Positions 57,728 through 64,000 of a stretch of 64,000 nucleotides of DNA are shown in pieces. How positions within the stretch are numbered: position 1 is the stretch's first letter; the number at the start of each line of letters is the position of its first letter. Origin of the DNA: CAAGNP01 sp964611185 (GTDB lineage Bacteria > Bacteroidota > Bacteroidia > Bacteroidales > UBA932); assembly GCA_964611185.1 (NCBI GenBank), contig CAZSXE010000008.1:7820-71819 (forward strand). The letters are read 5' to 3'. A model generated the notes under the pieces. The model was not told where the DNA came from and did not search any database. It saw only the letters and a program-made list of their open reading frames with translations. Both the position numbers and the translations under genes were made by a program.

Positions 57728-58216
57728 ATGGAAATAATGATAGATATCTTCGCCGTAGCACTCGGCATAGTGGGATTAATAGGGTGCATATTGCCCGTAA
57801 TTCCCGGACCTCCGGTTAGTTACATCGGAATGGTTATTCTTTATGTATGGGGCCATGATGTAAGAGATGATATTACCTCTAAAGTTTTGATTGTATGGCT
57901 TATCGTCACTGTAATTGTCACTATACTTGATTATATCGTCCCCGCATGGTTCACTAAAAAGACCGGAGGTTCCAAAGCCGCCTCCCGCGGAGCATTTGTG
58001 GGAATGGTCATAGGAATCATATTCTTTCCCCCTATCGGAATGATCATCGGAGCATTCTTGGGTGCTCTCTTAGCAGATATGTTTGTAGAAGGAAAGGAGC
58101 TCAGACATTCATTAAAATCTGCCATGGGCTCCTTCCTCGGATTTCTTGCCGGCACAGGATTAAAGCTGATTGCCTCCGGCGTAATGATGTATTACATTAT
58201 TGCAGGTATCTGCTAA
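57728..58216 (+). CDS. DUF456 integral membrane protein
   Basis: 162 residues with four or so hydrophobic helices (IDIFAVALGIVGLIGCILPVIPG, VLIVWLIVTVIVTILDYIV, GAFVGMVIGIIFFPPIGMIIGAFLGALLADM, GSFLGFLAGTGLKLI). Glycine-zipper patterns and the LDYIVPAWFTKKTGGSKAASRGA loop are diagnostic of DUF456. Function unknown in all bacteria to my knowledge. It is a single gene, divergent from the ECF sigma factor and convergent with the S9 peptidase (15-bp gap). Confidence 0.88.
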   Translation: MEIMIDIFAVALGIVGLIGCILPVIPGPPVSYIGMVILYVWGHDVRDDITSKVLIVWLIVTVIVTILDYIVPAWFTKKTGGSKAASRGAFVGMVIGIIFFPPIGMIIGAFLGALLADMFVEGKELRHSLKSAMGSFLGFLAGTGLKLIASGVMMYYIIAGIC

Positions 58217-58231
58217 ATTATTCTGAGCAAA

Positions 58232-60319
58232 TTACTTGCACCATCTATCAAGCCAGTCGAAGAACACTCTGTTCCAATGAATAGAGTTCTGCGGTTTGAG
58301 AATCCAGTGGTTCTCATCGGGGAAGAGAAGCATCTTCGAAGGAACTCCCATCATCTGCGCTGCATTGAATGCTGCCATACCCTGCTCCACAGGCACCCTG
58401 TAATCGAGTTCACCATGAGTAACTAAAATAGGGGTATTCCAATTTTTGATAAGCTTATGTGGAGAATTTGAATAATGCCTTTTGGCAATAGGATTCGTAT
58501 CCCACGGAGCACCACCATTGTCCCATTTAGGGAACCAGAGTTCTTCAGTCATCATATACATCTGCTCCTGATTGAAAATACCTGCATGAGAGATGAAAGC
58601 AGAAAATACATTTTTATGAATACCTGCAAGATAGTAGATTGAGTATCCGCCATAACTTGCCCCTGCAGCTCCTACTTTCCCCACAAATGGCTCTTTCTTC
58701 AGATCTGCCACTGCCGAGAGATAATCATCCATATTCTGACCGCAATAATCTCCCGAAATCTGATCGCACCACTCCTGTCCGAAAGCTGTCGTACCACGGC
58801 GATTAGGAAGAATGACAATATAACCCTGGGCTGCCATAAGTTTAAAATTCCAGCGAGTGGACCATCCCTGACTTAATGTCCCCTGAGGGCCTCCTGTACA
58901 GAAAAGGATAGCCGGATACACCTTTGAAGGGTCAAACTCGGGGGGATATATAACCCATGTATGCATCTTCTTCTTATCTGTCGTGGTAATCCATCTCTGT
59001 TCACATTTACCCGATTTAACCTGCGAAAGGATATAATCGTTTTCATTGGTAATCTGCTTTATACTGCCGTCAATAGCCGAAACAGAAACAATCTCGTTGG
59101 GTCTGTCCATAGAGTGGTTGGTGCAGATAAGTTTATCACCCACCTGCTGAACACCGCTGAAATCATACCACACATCTTCACCGGTTATCCTGCGTACTTC
59201 ACCATCAAGATTTACCTCAAAAAGTCCCTGAAGAGCATTGACCAAAGAGGTAAAATAGAGACCTGTCCCATCTTTTTTCCATACAGGGGTAGTGACATTA
59301 TAGCCGTAATCTATGGATAGTTCTTTCTTTACGCGAGTATCCAAATCAATGATGAAAAGCCTCTGCTTATCTGCTTCGAAACCGCCTCTTTTCATACTAA
59401 TCCACGCAATATATTTTCCATCGGGAGAATAAACAGGATCGGTGTCGTAACCGGGCATCCCCTCCGAAAGATTTTCACAAGCAGCTGTCTGAGTATCATA
59501 AAGGTAAATATCTGTATTGGTAGAGAACGCATACTCTTTTCCGGTGAGCTTACGGCAGGAATATGCAATTTTCTTTCCGTCAGGAGACCAACTCAGCTGC
59601 TCAAGTCCTCCGAATGGGAGGGTAGGAAGTTCAAACATAGTCCCTGCGATGATATCAGTCCCCTCGCCTACGGCAATAGTACCTCCGGAGAGGGCTTTCG
59701 TCTTATCAAAAGAGGCAAACCATGTATGAGGAACAGTCTCTACGAAACAATCCCAGTGTCGATACATAAGCCCCTCGATAGTCCTTCCTGTGGACTTTAC
59801 AAGATCAGGATAGCTATCTGTGGGTTTAATGGCAGACTGCACATCGGAAATGTACATTATCTCTGAACCATCCGGAGAAAATTCAAAAGCAGAAATACCA
59901 TTTTCAAAAGAGGAGACACAGGCTGCTTTCTTTTCTTTTATGGACTTTGAGAAAATCTGTCCCCCTTTTAAAAAAGCCACATTATCATTGTCAATCCAGC
60001 GTCCATTATTGCTACTTTGAGGGAAATGGGTAATCTGCGTATTTGATGTTCCGTCTGTGTTGATAACAAAAAGCTGGCGCATCCCTTTATTCATTTGAAT
60101 ATCGGTATAAGTCACTCCATAGAGAATTTTGGTGCCGTCGGGAGAGACCTGGGGATCGGAAACCTTACCGAGAAGGTGCATTACTTCGGGGGTGAACTTT
60201 CCGTTCTCTACCGTTATTGTGCTTTTTTCAATTACAGCACCCTCATCATCCACGGCAGGCTGTGTTTTACAACTTACCATAATTGTTAAAAATGTAATAA
60301 ATAATAAGATTTTTTTCAT
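58232..60319 (-). CDS. S9 prolyl-oligopeptidase-like lipoprotein
   Basis: 695 residues. Lipobox FLTIMVSC, so exported and lipid-anchored. An N-terminal beta-propeller (about 45-430; blades such as VSDPQVSPDGTKILYG, LSWSPDGKKIAYS, PVYSPDGKYIAW) precedes an alpha/beta-hydrolase domain with nucleophile GASYGGYS (S555), aspartate GELDYRVP (D639) and histidine DENHW (H671). Family members cleave small peptides only, the propeller excluding folded proteins. Its ATG overlaps the TGA of the HPr-kinase-like gene by 4 bp, so it belongs to the PqqD-exporter operon and may act on that system's peptide after export, as isopeptidases of this fold do for lasso peptides. Confidence 0.92.
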   Translation of the reverse strand: MKKILLFITFLTIMVSCKTQPAVDDEGAVIEKSTITVENGKFTPEVMHLLGKVSDPQVSPDGTKILYGVTYTDIQMNKGMRQLFVINTDGTSNTQITHFPQSSNNGRWIDNDNVAFLKGGQIFSKSIKEKKAACVSSFENGISAFEFSPDGSEIMYISDVQSAIKPTDSYPDLVKSTGRTIEGLMYRHWDCFVETVPHTWFASFDKTKALSGGTIAVGEGTDIIAGTMFELPTLPFGGLEQLSWSPDGKKIAYSCRKLTGKEYAFSTNTDIYLYDTQTAACENLSEGMPGYDTDPVYSPDGKYIAWISMKRGGFEADKQRLFIIDLDTRVKKELSIDYGYNVTTPVWKKDGTGLYFTSLVNALQGLFEVNLDGEVRRITGEDVWYDFSGVQQVGDKLICTNHSMDRPNEIVSVSAIDGSIKQITNENDYILSQVKSGKCEQRWITTTDKKKMHTWVIYPPEFDPSKVYPAILFCTGGPQGTLSQGWSTRWNFKLMAAQGYIVILPNRRGTTAFGQEWCDQISGDYCGQNMDDYLSAVADLKKEPFVGKVGAAGASYGGYSIYYLAGIHKNVFSAFISHAGIFNQEQMYMMTEELWFPKWDNGGAPWDTNPIAKRHYSNSPHKLIKNWNTPILVTHGELDYRVPVEQGMAAFNAAQMMGVPSKMLLFPDENHWILKPQNSIHWNRVFFDWLDRWCK

Positions 60320-61248
60320 ATCTGTTCAATTTGTTGATTATAGACCGTGTTAAAAGATAAAAACGCAGCTTGGGCATCGGGAAGACAATTCAGATGATAC
60401 ACCGGAACCGTTTTAATTATCGAAGAGATTGTATTGCATATATTATCCGATAAATGCTCGTCATGGGCAAAAGAGGGGGGGCAGGAGGGATAAATGGCAC
60501 CAAAAGAGCTCAGTTTTGAGAGCTTGGATATTGTATTGGCGGGAGCCTGAGAAAGGCGGACAATAGCGGCAACAGGATACTCTTCCTTTTTGTAGCAAGG
60601 TGTCTTCCCGCTCCATGGCGAGCCGCAAACTACCACCGAAGCGGCTCCATCACTACCTGTGCTCACTTTTATAATGGGACTGTCGTCATTAAGGAGAAAT
60701 GTTCCGGGGATATTTTCTCTCCAAAGTCGGGTATGGGTACTCTTTCCTGTTCCTGATTCACCTAAAAACAGTACCGCTTTACCGTTATAGACATTGACGG
60801 AAGAGTGAATCGGAATACCACAGAGAGGAGCTATGGCGGTGGAAAATGCCATCCACATAGAAAACCTCAACATAGATCCGTGTTTATTCTCTTCCCAGTT
60901 AGAAACCACATTAAGGCATCCTTCTGAATATCGGGCAGCAAAAAGATGTATCTCTCCATTTCGAGGGATCATTTTAAAGAGGAGGTTCTCTGTGTCACGA
61001 TAAAAAAAACATTTTATGTCTTCATCATCGAAATCGAAAGCAATAAGAGGGGCGTTATCTTCTGTAAATATCTTATATTCAGACATTTGGGAAAGAACAC
61101 CACAGGTCGAATATTTCAATACAGGTGTCTCGTGGTCTTTCGTGGCAAAAAGTTTGAATCCATCTATCTTGTCAAGCGGCGATTTATCAAGCCCTGTTTC
61201 AAATAAGACAGGGAAACCGGCTATGTTGTATCTAAAAAAATTACTCAT
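60316..61248 (-). CDS. HPr-kinase/PEPCK-like P-loop enzyme
   Basis: 310 residues from ATG 61246-61248. The N-terminal 140 residues are of unknown type. The C-terminal half has a histidine before the P-loop (PIHSS, H148), Walker A GESGTGKSTHTRLW (163-176), acidic LLNDDSPII (D188/D189) and GSPWSGK (209-215), the order seen in HprK and in kinases that phosphorylate lasso-peptide precursors. True HprK has a different N-terminal domain and a conserved C-terminal motif not seen here, and no phosphotransferase genes are near. It lies 1 bp after the exporter gene and overlaps the S9 peptidase gene. Substrate unknown; a peptide is the best guess. Confidence 0.82.
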   Translation of the reverse strand: MSNFFRYNIAGFPVLFETGLDKSPLDKIDGFKLFATKDHETPVLKYSTCGVLSQMSEYKIFTEDNAPLIAFDFDDEDIKCFFYRDTENLLFKMIPRNGEIHLFAARYSEGCLNVVSNWEENKHGSMLRFSMWMAFSTAIAPLCGIPIHSSVNVYNGKAVLFLGESGTGKSTHTRLWRENIPGTFLLNDDSPIIKVSTGSDGAASVVVCGSPWSGKTPCYKKEEYPVAAIVRLSQAPANTISKLSKLSSFGAIYPSCPPSFAHDEHLSDNICNTISSIIKTVPVYHLNCLPDAQAAFLSFNTVYNQQIEQI

Positions 61249-61249
61249 T

Positions 61250-62947
61250 TTATATATCAAATATTTTGTCACATATAGAGAGCGAACTCTCCCTATGGGC
61301 AATGATAATAATCGTCAGCTGCTTGTATGTGTCTGAAAGTTCTTGTATGGCTTGATTAATCTCTTTTTCAGTTTTGGAATCGAGCGAAGAAGTCGCTTCG
61401 TCAAAAAACAGCACTTCCGCATTTTTATAAAGCGCCCTCGCTATCCCGATTCTCTGCCTCTGACCACCGGATATCTTACTCCCACCCTCTCCGAGAACGG
61501 TATTTAACCCCTGAGGAAGGTTCTTTACGAAATCTATGAGGGATACCTGTTCCAAAATAGAGAGAATCTTTTTCTTATCAATATTTTCCATATCTTGCCC
61601 GAGGGCAATATTTTCGGCCATCGAAAGATCAGCAATAAACACATCCTGAGGCACATACCCCACTATTTTCTGCCACCCTCCCACATTGTCACTCGAAAGA
61701 GGGACTCCGTCTATTTCAATACTTCCTTTCTGAGGAGGGAAAAAGCCGAGAAGGAGATTGAACAGTGTGCTTTTCCCCGCACCTGTGCGACCTCTGAGCC
61801 CGAATTTCTCCCCTTTATGTATTTCAAAGGAGAGATTATCTATTACCATTCCTGTTGAATAAGAGAACGATAGGTTTTTTATTGCGATAGCTTTATTAAA
61901 AATAATATTATTTGAAGAAGTTTTATCCGAAGCGAGAGAGGGGGAAGGATTTTCCTTGTAGAACTCCTCTATTACATCAATGGTGTATTGCGTAGATTTA
62001 ATACCTCCCCATGTCCCTATTAAGGAGTGAACCGAGGGGAGCATCCTGATAATTGCTACTGTAAAAACCCCTAAGAACACTCTCATGGAGGCATCGTCTG
62101 CATTGAGGCTGAAAACCACCATCGCACAGACAACAAGGGCAACAGCTATTTCAAGCAGATACGAGGGGATACTCTGAATAAGGGAGGATTTAATTCTATA
62201 TTTGGATATAACATCAAGTCCTGTCTGAAATTTCTCTTTCATAAGGGGAAAGGCGTTATTGATCTCCATCTCGGCATAACCTTTAAAAGTCTCCTGAACT
62301 ACTTTTTGCTGCTGCCTGCGAGCCTCCATCTCTACACGGCCGTATTTTTTCAGTCGAGAACGAACCAATATGAGATATACTAAAACCACAGGCAGAAATG
62401 ACAGAATGATAAATAATGCAGAGAGGGGATTGTAGAAGCATAGAGCGATGAGGATAAATGTGCAGAAAATTATTTCCCCTGAAAACTTTAGAACAGATGC
62501 CAGATAGACTACTACGAAATTATAACAGACGGCATTGATGTTGAAAGCTATCTCACTGCTATTGGAATTTTTAACATAAAGAAGTCCTCTTCCGTAAAGG
62601 AGAGAGAAAAGTTTTGCGGAAAAATACTTATAGAGTGATAAAAGGTACTTGTTTTGATAATTAATGAAGAGGAGGTTTATCACACTTTTAAGAATGATAA
62701 TGGAGAGGATGGACACTACGAGAAAGATGATAAAGTCTCTATTATCTGAAAATTCAAACAGTGTGTATAAAGTATTTAGAACAGTGTTATCAGAAATAGA
62801 TCCTCCATCTAAAACCAAAATAAGCACAGGGAGCAGTACGGCCACTCCCATAAGATCAAGAAGTGCTCTTATGGGGACAAAAAGGGTGACAAGTACCCCT
62901 TTTTTCCTGAACGAATCGGGAATCAGCCGTATTACTTTTCTAAGCAT
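61250..62947 (-). CDS. ABC exporter, fused membrane and ATPase domains
   Basis: 565 residues from ATG 62945-62947. About 300 residues with five or six transmembrane helices come first (for example VTLFVPIRALLDLMGVAVLLPVLIL and FIIFLVVSILSIIILKSVINLLF). The ATPase has Walker A GRTGAGKST, signature ISGGQRQRIGIARAL and Walker B VLFFDEATSSLD. A half-transporter that should dimerise to expel a lipid, peptide or drug. No N-terminal C39 peptidase domain is present. It overlaps the PqqD-like gene by 8 bp and is followed after 1 bp by the HPr-kinase-like gene, so a peptide substrate is likely. Confidence 0.93.
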   Translation of the reverse strand: MLRKVIRLIPDSFRKKGVLVTLFVPIRALLDLMGVAVLLPVLILVLDGGSISDNTVLNTLYTLFEFSDNRDFIIFLVVSILSIIILKSVINLLFINYQNKYLLSLYKYFSAKLFSLLYGRGLLYVKNSNSSEIAFNINAVCYNFVVVYLASVLKFSGEIIFCTFILIALCFYNPLSALFIILSFLPVVLVYLILVRSRLKKYGRVEMEARRQQQKVVQETFKGYAEMEINNAFPLMKEKFQTGLDVISKYRIKSSLIQSIPSYLLEIAVALVVCAMVVFSLNADDASMRVFLGVFTVAIIRMLPSVHSLIGTWGGIKSTQYTIDVIEEFYKENPSPSLASDKTSSNNIIFNKAIAIKNLSFSYSTGMVIDNLSFEIHKGEKFGLRGRTGAGKSTLFNLLLGFFPPQKGSIEIDGVPLSSDNVGGWQKIVGYVPQDVFIADLSMAENIALGQDMENIDKKKILSILEQVSLIDFVKNLPQGLNTVLGEGGSKISGGQRQRIGIARALYKNAEVLFFDEATSSLDSKTEKEINQAIQELSDTYKQLTIIIIAHRESSLSICDKIFDI

Positions 62948-63209
62948 CAAGTACTTGGCATTTCTTTAGAGATTCTATCCACTTGCGGGCATCTCTTAAC
63001 GCAATCTCTTTTTCCACATCGTATTTTTCCAACAAAAGATCTGTTATCGTCACCTCGTCAAAATCTTTATCCAATACCGAATCCCAAAGAAATTTTAAAG
63101 TTTCATTCAGGTTTATCACTTTGGTCATATCTGAAATATCGGAATTTTGGACGATAACGACCCATTCGTCCGCTATTTTTCTTACTTTAAGTCCTTTTTT
63201 TATTCTCAT
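62940..63209 (-). CDS. PqqD-like peptide-binding protein
   Basis: 89 residues: VRKIADEWVVIVQ, TKVINLNETLKFLWDSV, and a winged-helix remainder with ITDLLLEKYDVEKEIALRDARKWIESLKKCQVL. This is the PqqD/RiPP-recognition-element fold, which grips leader peptides of ribosomal peptides for modifying enzymes. The N-E-T pattern (INLNETLKFLW) matches the common INxTAxxIW core. No pqqA, pqqC or pqqE is nearby, so it does not serve PQQ synthesis. It is the first gene of the exporter operon. Confidence 0.87.
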   Translation of the reverse strand: MRIKKGLKVRKIADEWVVIVQNSDISDMTKVINLNETLKFLWDSVLDKDFDEVTITDLLLEKYDVEKEIALRDARKWIESLKKCQVLDA

Positions 63210-63215
63210 AATTAT

Positions 63216-63249
63216 TATCTTTGCAGTTATCTATATTGTTGCAAAAGTA
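63216..63249. promoter_or_regulatory. Divergent promoters of the PqqD operon and the S26 peptidase gene
   Basis: TATCTTTG (63216-63223, plus strand) and TACTTTTG (minus strand, 63242-63249) are both exact -7 boxes facing apart within 34 bp. Two transcripts from one short region imply joint control of the two arms of the system. Confidence 0.6.
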
Positions 63250-63274
63250 AATATTTAATAACAAATAAAAAAGG

Positions 63275-63733
63275 ATGAGATCTATTCCTAATGAGGTTTT
63301 TTTTGAGGAAGTGGAAAAAATGCTCCTTGAGGGTCGATCTGTAAAGATTGTGGTACAGGGGACAAGTATGTCTCCCCATTTTGTTTCGGGCAAAGATTAT
63401 GTCGTAGTATCGCCTATAGATGAAAATAGGAAGAAGACTGTTCTTAGAGGCGATATTGTTTTGTTTCATATAGGCGGCTCCGTTCACCTTCACAGAGTAA
63501 TCCACTATTTCGGGACACTTCTCGAAATCAGAGGTGATGGCTGCTATGGCAAATATGAAAAAATTACCTCTTCTGATATAATCGGTATTGTAAAAGAAGG
63601 CACTTTCCACGGAGGAAAGCCTTTTAAAAGCGATTCGCTCGGGTGGAAAGTGCGATCATGGTTTTGGATGCATACATACTTTATGCGTCACCAGATGGTA
63701 AGGGTTAAGAGAATTTTAAGAAAATACTTATAA
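63275..63733 (+). CDS. S26/S24-like Ser-His peptidase without membrane anchor
   Basis: 152 residues. The signal-peptidase core is recognisable: GTSMSPHF (nucleophile S31), RGDIVLFH, HLHRVIHYFG with a histidine (H73) where the bacterial enzyme has lysine, and IRGDGC. A histidine there is the SipW/eukaryotic Sec11 type. There is no N-terminal transmembrane segment, unlike ordinary signal peptidases; a C-terminal basic helix (FMRHQMVRVKRILRKYL) might contact membrane. It is divergent from the PqqD operon and probably trims its peptide product, as leader peptidase. The stop codon abuts the stop of the convergent LRR gene. Confidence 0.78.
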   Translation: MRSIPNEVFFEEVEKMLLEGRSVKIVVQGTSMSPHFVSGKDYVVVSPIDENRKKTVLRGDIVLFHIGGSVHLHRVIHYFGTLLEIRGDGCYGKYEKITSSDIIGIVKEGTFHGGKPFKSDSLGWKVRSWFWMHTYFMRHQMVRVKRILRKYL

Positions 63734-64000
63734 TTAAGGAGCAAGGGTGACATTGGCATTATAGCTATTTCCACCATAGCTCGCTGTTTTTAACACCGTA
63801 TCCCATCTATCTTTTTGTTCTTCTCTGAGTGTCAGAGTGAGAGTCTGAGTTGTTTTTCCGTCTGAAGCCTTCTGACCTCCGCAATAGATGATAAATGGAT
63901 TATCGAATTCACCTGTTAGTGCCATACCTGATGCATCCAATGATGACAGTCTGCTTTCATAGCACCGTAAATCATAAAGGGCAGAATATCCCGATATATC
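63734..64000 (-). CDS. Leucine-rich-repeat protein, C-terminal part (runs off window)
   Basis: The frame is open from the stop at 63734 to the window end, about 88 residues. It begins with repeat-like sequence (YSALYDLRCYESRLSSLDAS) resembling the C/Y-rich leucine-rich repeats of secreted Bacteroidota proteins, followed by a strand-rich end (FIIYCGGQKASDGKTTQTLTLTLREEQKDRWDTVL ... NANVTLAP). Probably a cell-surface or secreted protein, but signal sequence and length are outside the window. Convergent with the S26-type peptidase. Confidence 0.7.
   Translation of the reverse strand, partial: DISGYSALYDLRCYESRLSSLDASGMALTGEFDNPFIIYCGGQKASDGKTTQTLTLTLREEQKDRWDTVLKTASYGGNSYNANVTLAP

Noticed and set aside
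60316..61248. Carbon-catabolite HPr kinase
   Set aside because: No HPr, no other PTS genes and no HprK-type N-terminal domain; context favours peptide modification.
62940..63209. PQQ biosynthesis
   Set aside because: PqqD-like protein only; no PqqA, PqqB, PqqC or PqqE in the window and the neighbours are an exporter and a kinase.

Overview
The window is a chromosomal piece of a Bacteroidota bacterium, most likely order Bacteroidales. The evidence is three SusC/SusD (RagA/RagB) outer-membrane uptake pairs, many lipoproteins, promoters with the Bacteroidota -33 TTTG / -7 TAnnTTTG pattern, the fused DAHP synthase/chorismate mutase typical of the phylum, and A-rich rather than Shine-Dalgarno leaders. 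The sequence is AT-rich. I cannot name a genus. No rRNA, tRNA, CRISPR array or intact insertion sequence was seen.

Layout. 1-8.1 kb: end of an outer-membrane protein, serine dehydratase, then a leftward operon tetR - tolC-like - membrane-fusion protein - RND pump - PII-like protein. 8.2-14.2 kb: housekeeping genes kbl, tsf-rpsB, rpsI-rplM, aroD and the DAHP synthase/chorismate mutase. 14.2-14.9 kb: a YafQ-like toxin-antitoxin pair bracketed by two copies of the 3' end of the DAHP synthase gene. 14.9-28.1 kb: two SusC/SusD pairs pointing away from each other. They share leaders and a palindrome at the predicted transcript starts, and between them lie a tyrosine-recombinase remnant and an aminopeptidase P. 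28.2-32.8 kb: lpxK, pfkA, dusB and an AAA ATPase.

32.8-45.2 kb: a coherent leftward locus of a membrane-spanning TPR/HTH regulator, an active metzincin-type zinc protease, a paralogous protease that has lost all zinc ligands, SusC, SusD and two lipoproteins. It reads as a peptide or glycoprotein capture and uptake system. 45.2-49.9 kb: a sensor kinase, a LytTR response regulator and a surface beta-helix lipoprotein, bracketed by a perfect 121-bp direct repeat made of the rpsC 3' end plus its terminator. 49.8-53.8 kb: part of the S10 ribosomal operon, rplC to rpsC only; rpsJ and rplP are missing from their usual places. 53.8-58.2 kb: envelope proteins, an ECF sigma factor with a probable membrane anti-sigma, and a DUF456 membrane protein.

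58.2-63.7 kb: the most unusual block, a tightly coupled leftward operon PqqD-like protein - ABC exporter - HPr-kinase-like enzyme - S9 prolyl-oligopeptidase-like lipoprotein, with a divergent S26-type Ser/His peptidase sharing the promoter region. This looks like a maturation and export set for a ribosomally made, modified peptide, without the usual cyclase and without a visible precursor gene. The window ends inside a leucine-rich-repeat protein.
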